Made by a program: the position numbers and the translations under genes. From Paenibacillus sp. yr247 (GTDB taxonomy: Bacteria; Bacillota; Bacilli; Paenibacillales; NBRC-103111), in the NCBI RefSeq assembly GCF_900103825.1, contig NZ_FNIF01000003.1, positions 146,812 through 210,811 of the forward strand: a stretch of 64,000 bases of DNA. The letters are read 5' to 3'. Under the pieces are notes generated by a model. That model was not told the origin of the DNA. It saw only the letters and a list, made by a program, of their open reading frames with translations, and ran no database searches. Shown here piece by piece: positions 9,717 through 21,064 of the stretch. Numbering within the stretch: position 1 is the stretch's first letter; the number at the start of each line of letters is the position of its first letter.

Positions 9717-11282
9717 TTGACCAAGCAGTCGTTTATTAGAGGCACGATGATTCTGTTAGCCGCGGGTATTCTGAACCGAATTCTTGGCTTCATACCTAGA
9801 ATTACTTTACCGCGTGTCATCGGTGCTGAAGGCATCGGTATCTATCATATGGGCTGGCCATTCTTGTCTGTCATCCTAACGATTATAACAGGCGGGATTC
9901 CTGTTGCAATTGCCAAACTAATTGCAGAAGCGGAGGCAGAACACAATGAAACGAGGATCCGCAGTGTCCTAAGAATTTCCGTAGCGATAACCATCGGCCT
10001 CAGCGCCCTATTTACAATTGTTTGCATCGCAGGAGCCTCGTGGATTACATCTCATTTGTTAACAGACTCACGTGTTTACTACACATTTCTCTGTATGAGC
10101 CCAATGATACCGATCATAGGTATCTCCGCTGTTTATCGCGGTTATTTCCAAGGTAGACAGAATATGATCCCTACTGCCACTTCTCAAATAATGGAGACAC
10201 TTATCCGCATAGTGATGGTCCTTGTTTGTTCGTATGTAATGATCCCATATGGGATCGAATATGCAGCTGCCGGTGCCATGATAGGTGTTCTAGCAGGTGA
10301 AATTGGCGGTCTTGTTGTCCTAGCTATCCATTTCAAGTACGATAAAAAAACATCTTTGAAGGCCCCCCTCGCACAGATTGGTACGAATAAAACAAATGGC
10401 AGACTTGCAAATTTCAGCAGAATCATGCGAATAGCAATCCCAATTACAGGAAGTAAATTGATTGGGGCAAGCTCTTACCTATTCGAATCTATCCTAATAG
10501 CTCAAAGTCTAGCTATAGCTGGTATTTCCACTTCACTTGCTACAGCTCAGTACGGTGCTTTACAAGGGATGATTATCCCCATCATACTTCTTCCCAGCGC
10601 ACTAACGATGTCATTATCAGTCTCACTCGTTCCATCCTTAAGCGAAGCGGCCGCCCATAAAGATATCAAAACGATTCATATGCGTCTGCACCAATCATTA
10701 AAGTTGGCCTTAGTAACCGGTGCTCCATTCGCTGTCCTTATGTTCGTTCTGGCGGAGCCTATCTGTACGTATATGTACAATCAACCTGATGTAGGTATCA
10801 TGTTGAAAATGATGGCTCCTATTGCTATATTTATTTATTTCCAGGCTCCCCTGCAGTCTACCTTACAAGCTTTGAACAAGCCCGGGGCTGCTTTAATCAA
10901 CACCTTGATCGGCTCAATCGTTAAGCTAATTCTCATCTATTTGTTAGCCAGTAAACCGGAGATGGGGATTCACGGAGCCGTTTTCGCCATCAATGTGAAT
11001 ATCGTCTTGGTTACGCTTCTGCATTGGAACAGTGTTGTGCGCTTGTTGAAATTCCGCATGGAAGGCAGCGATTTCGGCAAAATTGGAGCGGCTATGGCAC
11101 TTTCCGGCCTTTGTAGTTACTTTGTCATGTATACACCTTGGACTTCAACAGATTGGCTCCGTTTTGTAACATCTTTTATCATTGGGTTTATTGTCTATTT
11201 GATCTTCATCACGGTATTCCGTCTTATTAGCTTGAAAGATATAAGCCGTGTGATGAGTATGGGCAAAAAGATCATACGATGA
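9717..11282 (+). CDS. spoVB: Stage V sporulation protein B (MATE/MurJ-like flippase family)
   Basis: Polytopic polysaccharide-transporter-family protein; B. subtilis SpoVB is needed for spore cortex synthesis, probably as a lipid-linked precursor flippase. The 521 residues show about 14 hydrophobic segments and the N-terminal GILNRILGFIPRITLPRVIGAEGIG signature type. The start is TTG at 9717 behind GGAAGAGGG. It is the first plus-strand gene here and is transcribed divergently from comN, a relation kept in B. subtilis. No SigE promoter could be assigned with confidence. Confidence 0.92.
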   Translation: MTKQSFIRGTMILLAAGILNRILGFIPRITLPRVIGAEGIGIYHMGWPFLSVILTIITGGIPVAIAKLIAEAEAEHNETRIRSVLRISVAITIGLSALFTIVCIAGASWITSHLLTDSRVYYTFLCMSPMIPIIGISAVYRGYFQGRQNMIPTATSQIMETLIRIVMVLVCSYVMIPYGIEYAAAGAMIGVLAGEIGGLVVLAIHFKYDKKTSLKAPLAQIGTNKTNGRLANFSRIMRIAIPITGSKLIGASSYLFESILIAQSLAIAGISTSLATAQYGALQGMIIPIILLPSALTMSLSVSLVPSLSEAAAHKDIKTIHMRLHQSLKLALVTGAPFAVLMFVLAEPICTYMYNQPDVGIMLKMMAPIAIFIYFQAPLQSTLQALNKPGAALINTLIGSIVKLILIYLLASKPEMGIHGAVFAINVNIVLVTLLHWNSVVRLLKFRMEGSDFGKIGAAMALSGLCSYFVMYTPWTSTDWLRFVTSFIIGFIVYLIFITVFRLISLKDISRVMSMGKKIIR

Positions 11283-11320
11283 ATCTAGGCAGCAGAAGAT
11301 CCCACAGTTAGCCCCGAGTC

Positions 11321-12013
11321 TTATCTTTTGCGATCCAAAAACATTCGCCCTCTATGATCAATGGAGCAATAAAACACTTCTTTGAAATCACGGGCTCCTT
11401 TGTTTTGGAGTTGATTTTTCAACCAAAATCGCGTTTTACCTATTTTCTCCAAATTATCATCCTGCACTTTACCATCCATAATGAGAGGCAGCGGAAGTCC
11501 TTCATAGCGAATCGTACCCTTAGGTACGTCTTCATTTACACCTGTCATTATCTCTGTCTCTTTCTCTACTCTCTCCAAGACACTTAATTTCCCCGAAGGC
11601 TCTAGGACTGCGAACTCCACATCTGCCACATTTAGGATCTTATTTTGTCTAAGCTGCAGCATCAAATCATCTAAATTGTAGCGATTCTTCTTCATTTCCT
11701 CGCGGTTGATCTTTCCCTTATCGATTAAAACGCTTGGCTTACCGTCAAAGAGAACTCGGACAGTTCTACTTTTTAACGTAACAAAGGCGATTAAGATTTG
11801 GATCAGGACCAACGTTAACATGGGGACAATCCCATCCATGAGGGGTTTTTTGGTATCCTCAATTACAAAAACCGCAATTTCGGCAATCATGATCGAGATC
11901 ACGAGATCGAATATTGACAATTTACCAATTTCTCGTTTTCCCATAAGTCGCAGAATGAGAAAGACGACAAAGTAGATCAGCACGGTACGTAAAAAAATGA
12001 TCAAAATATCCAT
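11321..12013 (-). CDS. YetF/DUF421 family membrane protein (YrbG-like)
   Basis: Three membrane segments in the first 90 residues, with the family RLMGKREIGKLSIFDLVISI block, followed by two soluble DUF421 repeats. The biochemical role of most members is unknown; related YetF proteins have been linked to spore germinant-receptor function in some Bacillus. The start at 12013 (230 residues) has GGGAGG at good distance; the frame opens 15 codons further. B. subtilis yrbG sits in the same place between spoVB and yrzE. Confidence 0.85.
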   Translation of the reverse strand: MDILIIFLRTVLIYFVVFLILRLMGKREIGKLSIFDLVISIMIAEIAVFVIEDTKKPLMDGIVPMLTLVLIQILIAFVTLKSRTVRVLFDGKPSVLIDKGKINREEMKKNRYNLDDLMLQLRQNKILNVADVEFAVLEPSGKLSVLERVEKETEIMTGVNEDVPKGTIRYEGLPLPLIMDGKVQDDNLEKIGKTRFWLKNQLQNKGARDFKEVFYCSIDHRGRMFLDRKR

Positions 12014-12118
12014 TGTTAGCCTCCCTGATCTAAGCTCTTGCTTGTTCTCGGAGTTCAATGGTATTCTGACCGCTGATGCACTTCATCATGCAGAAATTAC
12101 GTATTCAATTGTTGGCAA

Positions 12119-13459
12119 TTACAACAGAAATAACTTGAAATAAATCGTAGCTACTAGGAATAAAAGTAGGGAAATCGGCGCCGCCACGATAAAATAATTA
12201 CGTTGCGTCAACCCTCCCCCTTCACGCTCTGAAAGAGCAGCAGCATACATACTTGTAGTGGAGCTGAGAAGAGTAACACCGCTTCCAATCGCCGTACCGA
12301 CAATTAATGACCACCATAGAGGCGAAATCGTCACGTGGGAAAGATTAAGCATGACTCCCCCCATATGTTCGACAACAGGTATCATGGCCGCTGTATACGG
12401 AATGTAGTCCATCATGGCGGAGCCAAAGCCAGTCAGCCATAAGAGAAGTATGGATAAGAATGGGACACTCCCTTGGCTAATTTCCAACCCTCTAGCGGCA
12501 ATAAAACCTGAAATGCCTGAATACGTTAACCCACCCACCATGATGAATAACCCTAGGAAAAATAGCAGTTGTGTTTCCATCAAACCATGCCAAACGGAAC
12601 GATAGTCTCTTTTTTTCACGAGTTGGACTAGTTCTTTATAGTTTAACGCCAATAAGGCCAGTGCCCCAAATGCAGCTATATACGAGGCTTTAAAGCCCAA
12701 AGCACCCTGTAATAATAAAGCCAATAACGTTAGTCCAGTGATTAAGCTGCTGCCAATAAGAAATCCTCGATCCGCTGCCAAGTAAGAGGCCGGTTGTAAA
12801 CTAAGCAGCTCCCGCTTGTGCGATTCCGCTACGAGCATTTTCTTTCCGTAGATCATCCACATCACGAGGTACACAATAGCTAACAACATAATAACAAGTG
12901 GTGCGATCTTTATTAGTATTTCCCCCGATGATAAATTCACTGATGCACTAATCATACGATTTGGCAAATTCCCGATAAGCGTTGCAGCTCCGCCAATGTT
13001 TGCAGATAAAAGAACTGAAATCAGAAAAGGAACAGGCGACAATTTCATCAACTTCGTCGTTTTCAGCAGAATAGGAACGATCACAGCTATAGCTAGTAAA
13101 CCATCCCACAAGGCCGAAGTTACAGCCGCAAGGACTGACAGGCTCAATAAAATTGTAAATGGCTGTAACCGAAACCTTCGTATAAGATAACTTGCCGAAT
13201 AAGCAATAAGTCCTGTTTTCTGAAAGAGTCCGGCAATCAGATATAGACTTGCAAGAAGTAAAAGAACATGCCAATTCGCATAGGTTGTAACCGCCATACC
13301 TAAAGGAACAATCCCCAGCACAACCATCAGTACGGCTCCACCTAAAGCTGTATACATACGATCCCATTTCTCAATCAAGATACAAACATAAGCCGCGGCA
13401 AAAATAAGGAGGGCGAGGATGGCTTGCCAAAAGGCTGGCCCTTGAGAAAATTCCGTCAT
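12119..13459 (-). CDS. SLC13/ArsB-type anion transporter
   Basis: A 446-residue protein with about 11 membrane helices resembling the ArsB/NhaD/citrate transporter superfamily, including the SANIGGAATLIGNLPNRM re-entrant motif and a second conserved block near residue 350. The substrate cannot be predicted: arsenite, citrate, sodium/proton and other anion carriers share this fold, and no ars genes flank it. It has no counterpart at this spot in B. subtilis. The ATG has AAAGGAG upstream. Confidence 0.75.
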   Translation of the reverse strand: MTEFSQGPAFWQAILALLIFAAAYVCILIEKWDRMYTALGGAVLMVVLGIVPLGMAVTTYANWHVLLLLASLYLIAGLFQKTGLIAYSASYLIRRFRLQPFTILLSLSVLAAVTSALWDGLLAIAVIVPILLKTTKLMKLSPVPFLISVLLSANIGGAATLIGNLPNRMISASVNLSSGEILIKIAPLVIMLLAIVYLVMWMIYGKKMLVAESHKRELLSLQPASYLAADRGFLIGSSLITGLTLLALLLQGALGFKASYIAAFGALALLALNYKELVQLVKKRDYRSVWHGLMETQLLFFLGLFIMVGGLTYSGISGFIAARGLEISQGSVPFLSILLLWLTGFGSAMMDYIPYTAAMIPVVEHMGGVMLNLSHVTISPLWWSLIVGTAIGSGVTLLSSTTSMYAAALSEREGGGLTQRNYFIVAAPISLLLFLVATIYFKLFLL

Positions 13460-13559
13460 AATTATTCACTTCTCCTTTGAACAGTCTGTACTAATTCTAT
13501 GTGCTTGGCCATACAATGATGTTAATGAAAAGAACGAATATATGAAAGGATTGGTGCCT

Positions 13560-13949
13560 GTGAACCCCATGAAGACGGTTAGTCAGGTTCGAATAACATC
13601 TCCATTATTTTCCGGACTTGCTTATTCACTATGTATGATGACAATTGGAACAATAGTGACTTCATTGTTCTTATTGTTAACAAGCACACAAGAGAGCTCC
13701 CTGCACACATTAACTACGATTATTCATGCGGCATCTCTGTTTATAGGAGGCTGGGTGTCAGGCAAAAGAGCAGGAACCCGCGGCTGGTATCACGGGGGGA
13801 TCGTTGGTTTTGTTTATTTTATCCTCATCTTTTTGGTTGGATTTCTTGCTTTCGATGCAGGGCTGAATCTTCAATCCCTTCAATTGCTCGTCATCTTATT
13901 CGTATCCGGTGCACTTGGAGGTATACTCGGCGTAAACACGAAAAAATAA
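13560..13949 (+). CDS. TIGR04086/YrzE-like membrane protein
   Basis: A 129-residue protein with four hydrophobic segments and glycine pairs (GGWVSGKRAGTRGW, GALGGILG), matching small membrane proteins annotated as TIGR04086 and B. subtilis YrzE, which occupies the same position near yajC. Function unknown. GTG at 13560 is preferred because AAAGGA lies at the right distance; an in-frame ATG at 13542 has no ribosome binding site. Confidence 0.8.
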   Translation: MNPMKTVSQVRITSPLFSGLAYSLCMMTIGTIVTSLFLLLTSTQESSLHTLTTIIHAASLFIGGWVSGKRAGTRGWYHGGIVGFVYFILIFLVGFLAFDAGLNLQSLQLLVILFVSGALGGILGVNTKK

Positions 13950-13987
13950 GACGTTTCCGTGAAAACATCACTTTCCCCCTAAGATTG

Positions 13988-13996
13988 TGGTATAAT
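13988..13996 (+). promoter_or_regulatory. Extended -10 promoter of the PAP2 gene
   Basis: TGGTATAAT, a TGn-extended -10 with perfect hexamer at 13991-13996, 49 bp before the ATG at 14045. No convincing -35 is visible. Confidence 0.55.
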
Positions 13997-14044
13997 ATCA
14001 GAATTGTTGCCGCAAATTATTTCCATTATTAGGGGGAAAACACC

Positions 14045-14881
14045 ATGAGCCCGTTTCAGTCGATGACGCATGCAACGGTCTATATAGTTATCACCATCTT
14101 TGTCTTTCTCATTGCCGCCACACGCAAAAGTCCGTTCAGTATCGCAGGAAGTTTTGTTCAAGAAATCTTTAGTTCACGTAAATATCTAATTCACTTCGCG
14201 GCTCTTATCACAATCCTTTTTTTTAATAAAGTAGAGATGTGGGTTGAAAATAGGATTGATTATAAAGCGGATTTCACCAAATCGATATATTTCATTGAAG
14301 GTAACTTTGTATCATCTATTCAGCACTTTTTCCACCAAGATACGCTAACCTTTGTTAGCAGTTATTTCTACGTTGTTGTGTTTCCAGCCGTTATGATTGC
14401 CTCCATAGCCCTCTATACGTACCAGAAGAATTTTAAACTATTCTACGCCATTTGTTATGCATTAATGTTCAATTATATGATTGCCATTCCATTTTATCTG
14501 TTTTTCCCAGTCAACGAAGTTTGGTCATTTCATCCCAATGTGAAGCTGTTGATTTTGGATGTCTTTCCAACATTCGAGCAAGACTATCGTCCACTTTCTG
14601 GGCTTGACAATTGTTTCCCAAGTCTACACACATCGATCTCGGTATCGATGGCTGTGATCGCAGTGAAAAGTCGCAATACTTTTTGGAGAATATTCGTACC
14701 CTGCTCCTCGGCGTTTATTATTTTCACGATCTTTTATCTGGGCATCCACTGGTTATCGGATATGTGTGCCGGTGTTGTGCTCGGTGTCGTAGCAGCAAGA
14801 GTCGGACTACGTATCTCAGAAGGGCGTCTCGTTCTTGGCGAACAAGCTCTGCTTAAACCTTTAAAGAACAATGAACTCTAA
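14045..14881 (+). CDS. PAP2-family phosphatase (Aur1/inositol-phosphorylceramide-synthase-like)
   Basis: Six-helix membrane enzyme of the PAP2 superfamily. The histidine motifs are present: CFPSLHTS near residue 198 and GIHWLSDMCAGVVLG near 240. It probably acts on a lipid phosphate at the outer face of the membrane, but the substrate (undecaprenyl, phosphatidate or a sphingolipid-like acceptor) is not readable. The 278-residue gene has AGGGGG before its ATG and converges on yajC, sharing a bidirectional terminator. Confidence 0.8.
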   Translation: MSPFQSMTHATVYIVITIFVFLIAATRKSPFSIAGSFVQEIFSSRKYLIHFAALITILFFNKVEMWVENRIDYKADFTKSIYFIEGNFVSSIQHFFHQDTLTFVSSYFYVVVFPAVMIASIALYTYQKNFKLFYAICYALMFNYMIAIPFYLFFPVNEVWSFHPNVKLLILDVFPTFEQDYRPLSGLDNCFPSLHTSISVSMAVIAVKSRNTFWRIFVPCSSAFIIFTIFYLGIHWLSDMCAGVVLGVVAARVGLRISEGRLVLGEQALLKPLKNNEL

Positions 14882-14904
14882 TCCCCACTTATAAAAAGCC
14901 AAAC

Positions 14905-14940
14905 AAAAAGCGAGAACCTGATTGAAGGATCTCGCTTTTT
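14905..14940. terminator. Bidirectional terminator between the PAP2 gene and yajC
   Basis: AAAAAGCGAGA (14905-14915) pairs with TCTCGCTTTTT (14930-14940) across 14 bases, with U runs on both strands, serving the two convergent genes. Confidence 0.88.
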
Positions 14941-14944
14941 GTTT

Positions 14945-15259
14945 TTATTCCTTTGCTGCCGTTTGAGAAACAGCATTGATAGCGGAACGATCGAATGTCA
15001 TTTTCGTTGCATCGTTGACACGAAGCACACAAATGTCGTCCGTGATTTCCATAATCGTTCCGTGAAGCCCACCAATCGTAACGACCTTATCCCCTTTTTT
15101 CAATCCTCCAAGCATTTGACTACGTGTTTTTTGTCTTTTTTGCTGTGGACGAATAAGTAAGAAATAGAGCACTACAAACATGAGCACTAGGGGCCCGTAT
15201 GTATACAAATATCCTACCGCACCTGTATTAGCAGCTGCAGTTTCAGCCAATAGAAACAT
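14945..15259 (-). CDS. yajC: Preprotein translocase accessory subunit YajC
   Basis: Small single-span partner of the SecDF machinery. The 104 residues have an N-terminal hydrophobic helix, the family motif YFLLIRPQQKRQK directly after it, and the cytoplasmic KKGDKVVTIGGLHGTI domain. It is co-directional with tgt and queA (16 bp after tgt), as in most bacteria. Confidence 0.94.
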   Translation of the reverse strand: MFLLAETAAANTGAVGYLYTYGPLVLMFVVLYFLLIRPQQKRQKTRSQMLGGLKKGDKVVTIGGLHGTIMEITDDICVLRVNDATKMTFDRSAINAVSQTAAKE

Positions 15260-15274
15260 AGGTATCCTCCTCTC

Positions 15275-16426
<1,152 letters not shown>

Positions 16427-16455
16427 CTATTCTAAGCTTCCTCTGTAATCAATCT

Positions 16456-17535
16456 TTAGTAAATCAACATCGCATCTCCAAAGCTGAAAAAGCGGTACTG
16501 TTCGCGAACAGCTTCTTCATAAGCTTGCATCACATTCGTTCGCCCAGCCAATGCGCTAATCAGCATAAGCAAGGTTGATTTCGGTAAGTGGAAATTCGTT
16601 AACAAGGCATCCACCACACCGAAAGTGTAACCAGGATAAATAAAAATACTAGTCCAACCCTGTGAGGGCAATATGTCAACTTGTTCGCCAGCTCCAGCAA
16701 CGGCATGCTCAAGGCTCAACCCAGCGGCTGTTTCCAATGTGCGCGCAGACGTCGTGCCAACCGCGATAACACGCTTGCCATTCGACTTTGTTTCATTAAT
16801 TAAAGCTGCCGTTTCAGGTGATAGCACATAATACTCCGCATGCATTTGATGTTCTTCAACCGTATCCACGGACACAGGACGGAATGTCCCTAATCCGACG
16901 TGCAGGGTGACAAACGCAATTCGAACACCCTTGGCTTGTAGTTTATCCAAATAAGCTTCTGTAAAGTGCAGCCCTGCCGTTGGTGCAGCAGATGACCCTT
17001 CATGCTTCGCATACACGGTTTGATAGCGTTCCCGCTCCGAGAGCTGCTCCTTGATGTAAGGAGGAAGCGGCATTTCACCTAACCGGTCTAGAATTTCATT
17101 GAAAATGCCGGTATAGCTAAATTGAAGCACACGAGCCCCCATATCTCCAACTTCCACAACTTCCGCTGTTAACAAAGGTTGTTCTGCGTCAGCGGCGTTA
17201 AATCCAAATATGGCCACAGCCCCTAGCTGCATTCTTTTTCCAGGCTTCACCAAAGCTTCCCAGCGATCCTCTCCTAGAGGCTTCAGGAGCAAAATCTCTA
17301 CTTTTGCGCCGGTGTCTTTTTTCACGCCAAAAAGCCGTGCTGGAATGACCCGTGTGTCATTCATCACGAGCAAATCCCCGGCTTCCACATAATCAATCAG
17401 TTGTTCAAATGTCCGGTGGCCAATTTCACCTGTTTGTTTATTGAGCGTAAGCAGCCTAGACGCCGTTCGATTAAGCAACGGCGTCTGAGCAATCAATGAT
17501 TCAGGTAGTTCAAAGTCGAAAGCTTGTACATCCAT
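16456..17535 (-). CDS. queA: S-adenosylmethionine:tRNA ribosyltransferase-isomerase
   Basis: Transfers and isomerises the ribosyl moiety of SAM onto preQ1-tRNA to give epoxyqueuosine. The N-terminus [17 protein letters not shown] and the later [14 protein letters not shown] and [12 protein letters not shown] blocks are hallmark regions. At 359 residues it is slightly longer than E. coli QueA (356). It precedes tgt by about 40 bp, so queA-tgt-yajC form one transcript. Confidence 0.96.
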   Translation of the reverse strand: MDVQAFDFELPESLIAQTPLLNRTASRLLTLNKQTGEIGHRTFEQLIDYVEAGDLLVMNDTRVIPARLFGVKKDTGAKVEILLLKPLGEDRWEALVKPGKRMQLGAVAIFGFNAADAEQPLLTAEVVEVGDMGARVLQFSYTGIFNEILDRLGEMPLPPYIKEQLSERERYQTVYAKHEGSSAAPTAGLHFTEAYLDKLQAKGVRIAFVTLHVGLGTFRPVSVDTVEEHQMHAEYYVLSPETAALINETKSNGKRVIAVGTTSARTLETAAGLSLEHAVAGAGEQVDILPSQGWTSIFIYPGYTFGVVDALLTNFHLPKSTLLMLISALAGRTNVMQAYEEAVREQYRFFSFGDAMLIY

Positions 17536-17545
17536 GATAGTATAT

Positions 17546-19744
17546 TCATTCCTTAGTTATGTTGACTCCAGCATAGTATGTCTGAAGTATCTTCTTATAA
17601 TCGTACCCTAATTCGGCGTACCCTCTTGCTCCCCATTGAGACATGCCAAGTCCGTGCCCGTAGCCTGTGCCGCGAAAAACGAACTGTTTGCCTTGACCTG
17701 CTGTTTGACCACTAGGAGGAGGCACGTGGGTTACAGGCGTATCCGCTGGTTTAGACAATCCCGCAGTGCCTAGTGCCATTATATCAGCTTTCTTCAAAGC
17801 TGTTGGGACCGATTGTCCACCGGATAGCACATAGACCGGATCAGAGCCAGCACTACTTGTCTCGGTAGCTGCTGCACCAACAATCGCTAGGCTAACAGTA
17901 ATTGAATTATTACCAGTATAACTTCCTGCTTCTTCAATTTCAAACCGGGTGCTGGGTAATCCGCCAAGTGCCGAGCGTAAGGCATCGGGATATTGTACCT
18001 TCACCACCATTCCGTTCGCCTTGAGTTCCGTTACTCTACCAGATGGTCCGCGTTTCGATATTTCAAGCGATTGCAAATCTCCGCTCACGGCTACTCCTGC
18101 TGCTGTTAATTTACTCTTGATATCACTAGCTGTGTATGGTCCTCTTATCCAGGAATAGGCATTGGATTCTTTTTCTTCGCCTAATACGAGCACTTTTTCT
18201 TTCACAGAAAGCTGAGCAATCGAAGGATTAACTATATTATCCACATAGGGTGCCCTGCGCACATTAACGCCTTGTTCCGTGGCCTCATAGTAGGAAGCAC
18301 CTTCCTTCTCCTTCTGTCCACTGTCTTTCAGGTACATATGATGTACGTAACCCGCACGTCCATCCGCTAACTGAATGCGATACCAGGTGGCTTTCCCTTT
18401 TTCGGCACCTTCATCCGGACTTGGCACACTGCGCAAATAGGCTACTGGATTCCCCCAAACCTCCGATGGATCAGCTGTCATTCCTCCTGAATTGGATGAA
18501 AACACAGGCGAAATTAGACCGTTATTATCGGATAACACTTCGTCTTTCGTCGCATCAACAGCTTGTGTGCCTGCAGCAAATTCCTTTTGCATGCCGAAGT
18601 AAGCCTGATCCAAGGTGGTATCAGTTACTTGGGCGATCTCATATTTATTTCCTTGTTTGATTGCAAAAGTACGAGCAGCGACAGCCTGTGCCTTCAAAGC
18701 CTCAATCGGCCAAACCGAACTAAGCTCCGAGCCTAACACAGCGTATAGATATTGCTCCATCGCTACTTCATTCACCAAGGCTAACTTATCATGATATGTA
18801 CTAATCTCCATGTCTCCGCGGTAACGACGGTCAGCCCGCTCTTGGATCGCAATACCCTCACCCTTGGAATGGACCAGCGTTCTTTGCTCACCTGCAGCCG
18901 CTGCGTAATGAGGTACAGAAACGGTACCGTTCGAGGACGACGTTACATCCGATCTACGGACCAAATAGGATGACTTTGTATTCACCGCTTGCAAAGAAAT
19001 GCTGGGTGCCACTCTTAACGCTGTCTGTTTTACAGCTTCTAATTGCCCTGCTGTAGCTTCACTGCCTACCCATACGCTATAAACCAGTTGGCCTGTCAGA
19101 TCTTCTTGGAGTGCAAGATCCGCTTGGAGTCCAGATTGTGTATACACATCTAATTGCTGCAAAGCAGCTGCCTCTGTAGCATAAGTGCCCGCACTCCAAT
19201 GCAGCGGACCTGTTAATACGGGGGGAGCCGATTTCGTTAACGACGCAACCGTTGTATCTTTTAGCGCCTGCGCTCCAGCGCCCTCCGCTGCCTCTTTTGA
19301 AGGGAAGCTGCCGTAAAAGACTTGATAAACCGTTCTGCCTTGCTTCACTCTACTTAACACATAGCCGTCTCCTGGCAATGTTGCAAGCTTAGCATGTAAC
19401 GCTTTGGCCGCTGCAAAGTCCGTCGTTTCCAACAAAATCACACTGTATTGGTCAAGAGACAAGCGAATGGAAGACTCTGGAATCGACAGCCACGGTTTAA
19501 CGAGCGTACCCGCTGAGCTGCGCACACCTATATCCATCCCATCTGATGCGGAAAGTGTAACTGCCGGTTCTACCAGTTTATATTTCGATGAATCTATAAA
19601 AAGAGCAACACGAATCTGATCCAGATGCTTAATCCCCTCTGCATAAGCATGGGGCTCCATCACAGGGAAGGTTCCAAAGGTTAAAACAGCCGTCGTGATA
19701 AAAGCCATTGTGTTGGGGGTAAGCAGCTTTTTTGTCCATTTCAT
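17546..19744 (-). CDS. SpoIID/LytB-domain secreted protein, enlarged
   Basis: A 732-residue exported protein. The signal peptide ends at AYA-EG near residue 36. A SPOR-like region follows (about 95-170). The SpoIID lytic transglycosylase core has its catalytic-glutamate region [23 protein letters not shown] at about 340-365. The C-terminal part of the core, with [17 protein letters not shown], comes only near residue 695, so some 250 residues including an SH3-like stretch (NVRRAPYVD) are inserted. B. subtilis SpoIID is about half this length. It sits 200 bp from ruvB and just before queA. A role in sporulation or cell-wall remodelling is inferred. Confidence 0.85.
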   Translation of the reverse strand: MKWTKKLLTPNTMAFITTAVLTFGTFPVMEPHAYAEGIKHLDQIRVALFIDSSKYKLVEPAVTLSASDGMDIGVRSSAGTLVKPWLSIPESSIRLSLDQYSVILLETTDFAAAKALHAKLATLPGDGYVLSRVKQGRTVYQVFYGSFPSKEAAEGAGAQALKDTTVASLTKSAPPVLTGPLHWSAGTYATEAAALQQLDVYTQSGLQADLALQEDLTGQLVYSVWVGSEATAGQLEAVKQTALRVAPSISLQAVNTKSSYLVRRSDVTSSSNGTVSVPHYAAAAGEQRTLVHSKGEGIAIQERADRRYRGDMEISTYHDKLALVNEVAMEQYLYAVLGSELSSVWPIEALKAQAVAARTFAIKQGNKYEIAQVTDTTLDQAYFGMQKEFAAGTQAVDATKDEVLSDNNGLISPVFSSNSGGMTADPSEVWGNPVAYLRSVPSPDEGAEKGKATWYRIQLADGRAGYVHHMYLKDSGQKEKEGASYYEATEQGVNVRRAPYVDNIVNPSIAQLSVKEKVLVLGEEKESNAYSWIRGPYTASDIKSKLTAAGVAVSGDLQSLEISKRGPSGRVTELKANGMVVKVQYPDALRSALGGLPSTRFEIEEAGSYTGNNSITVSLAIVGAAATETSSAGSDPVYVLSGGQSVPTALKKADIMALGTAGLSKPADTPVTHVPPPSGQTAGQGKQFVFRGTGYGHGLGMSQWGARGYAELGYDYKKILQTYYAGVNITKE

Positions 19745-19896
19745 CCGACAATATTTCCTTTCTTTCGCAGTATTCTACTAAGTTAGACTCTACGAACAGG
19801 AAGAAGTTTTGTTTGATAGAGTTTATTTAAGCAAAAAAAGAGACGAACATTGATTCCAATGTTGCATAAAGTAAAACGAGCGATTCTGCGAAACTC

Positions 19897-19937
19897 AAAA
19901 AAAGATCTTTTGCCCGCTTTCAGCAGAGCAAAAGATC
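19897..19937 (-). terminator. Rho-independent terminator after ruvB
   Basis: In the minus-strand RNA GATCTTTTGC pairs with GCAAAAGATC across about 14 bases and is followed by seven U. A second hairpin (AACATTG/CAATGTT, 19851-19868) lies further on, before the SpoIID-type gene. Confidence 0.88.
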
Positions 19938-19943
19938 AACTAA

Positions 19944-20951
19944 TTACCGGTGTTCTGGTACTGGTAAGCCCAAATGATGATAGGCCTGAGGTGTTACGGT
20001 CCTGCCTCTCGGAGTTCTCTGCAAAAATCCAATTTGCAGCAAATAAGGCTCGTACACGTCTTCAATCGTCTGACTCTCTTCGCCGATTGTCGCAGCAATC
20101 GTCTCGAGCCCGACAGGGCCGCCTTGGAAGCTCTGTATAATCGCTCGCAGCATCTTATGATCGATCTCATCCAAACCAAGGTCATCGACCTGAATGAGCT
20201 TCAGCGCCTCTCTGGAGATGTCTAGTGTGATGATGCCATCGCCCTTCACCTGTGCGAAGTCACGCACCCGCTTCAGCAAGCGGTTCGCGATTCGCGGTGT
20301 TCCGCGTGAGCGCATGCCGATCTCGCGCGCGGCTTCACCGACGATGCCGACCTGCAGGATGTCGGCAGTTCGGCTGACGATGAAGGTGAGCTCCTCCACC
20401 GTATAAAACTCAAGCCGACTGACGACCCCGAAACGGTCGCGCAGCGGCGCAGACAGCAATCCGACGCGCGTCGTCGCGCCGATTAAGGTAAACGCCGGCA
20501 AGTCCAGACGCACCGAGCGTGCGCTCGGCCCCTTGCCGATGATAATGTCAAGGGCATAGTCCTCCATCGCCGGGTACAGCACCTCTTCCACCGTACGGTG
20601 GAGGCGGTGGATTTCGTCGATGAAAAGCACGTCGCCCTCCTGCAAATTTGTCAGGATGGCAGCTAGATCGCCCGGCCGCTCGATAGCAGGGCCGGAGGTC
20701 GTTCTGATACTCACGCCAAGCTCGTTGGCGATAATGTTGGACAGCGTTGTTTTGCCTAGCCCAGGCGGACCATACAGCAGCACATGATCAAGTGCTTCCT
20801 TACGCATCTTGGCGGCTTCAATATAGATCTTAAGGTTCTCCTTCGCCTGCTTCTGGCCGATATATTCGGCCAAATAACGGGGACGCAGGCTGTACTCAAT
20901 CGCGTTGTCCTCCATCATCAAATTAGCCGATATAATCCGGTCATTGTCCAT
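19944..20951 (-). CDS. ruvB: Holliday junction ATP-dependent DNA helicase RuvB
   Basis: Hexameric AAA+ motor that drives branch migration with RuvA. The 335-residue protein has Walker [10 protein letters not shown], Walker B DEIH, sensor region GATTRVG and the winged-helix C-terminus with RTPRGR. About 20180-20720 is visibly richer in G+C than the neighbouring genes. The leader between ruvA and ruvB contains two tandem SD-proximal hairpin elements, the nearer one four bases from GGAGG. Confidence 0.97.
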   Translation of the reverse strand: MDNDRIISANLMMEDNAIEYSLRPRYLAEYIGQKQAKENLKIYIEAAKMRKEALDHVLLYGPPGLGKTTLSNIIANELGVSIRTTSGPAIERPGDLAAILTNLQEGDVLFIDEIHRLHRTVEEVLYPAMEDYALDIIIGKGPSARSVRLDLPAFTLIGATTRVGLLSAPLRDRFGVVSRLEFYTVEELTFIVSRTADILQVGIVGEAAREIGMRSRGTPRIANRLLKRVRDFAQVKGDGIITLDISREALKLIQVDDLGLDEIDHKMLRAIIQSFQGGPVGLETIAATIGEESQTIEDVYEPYLLQIGFLQRTPRGRTVTPQAYHHLGLPVPEHR

Positions 20952-20966
20952 GGTGATCCTCCTAAG

Positions 20967-21040
20967 AGTTTTGCTTTAGCAAAACTGACTTCGTAAGCAT
21001 ATACTGAGTTTTGCTTTAGCAAAACTCACTTTGTAAGCAT
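20967..21040 (-). repeat. SD-proximal hairpin element, two tandem units (ruvB leader)
   Basis: Hairpins AGTTTTGC-(4)-GCAAAACT at 20967-20986 and 21007-21026, 40 bp apart, each preceded in the mRNA sense by ATGCTTACGAAG or ATGCTTACAAAG. The inner hairpin ends four bases before GGAGG of ruvB. It is intercistronic, so it may mark or modulate the ruvA-ruvB boundary. Confidence 0.85.
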
Positions 21041-21064
21041 GAGCTAAGTCATGCCCAATTTCTT

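Noticed and set aside
12948..13367. 139-codon minus-strand frame overlapping the SLC13-type gene
   Set aside because: Same strand, different frame, odd composition; the transporter frame has the conserved motifs.
13510..13517. CATACAAT as a SigE -10 for the YrzE-like gene
   Set aside because: Exact -10 match, but no recognisable SigE -35 at the right distance.
19851..19868. AACATTG/CAATGTT hairpin as a second ruvB terminator
   Set aside because: The U run begins several bases after the stem; uncertain, so only mentioned with the main terminator.
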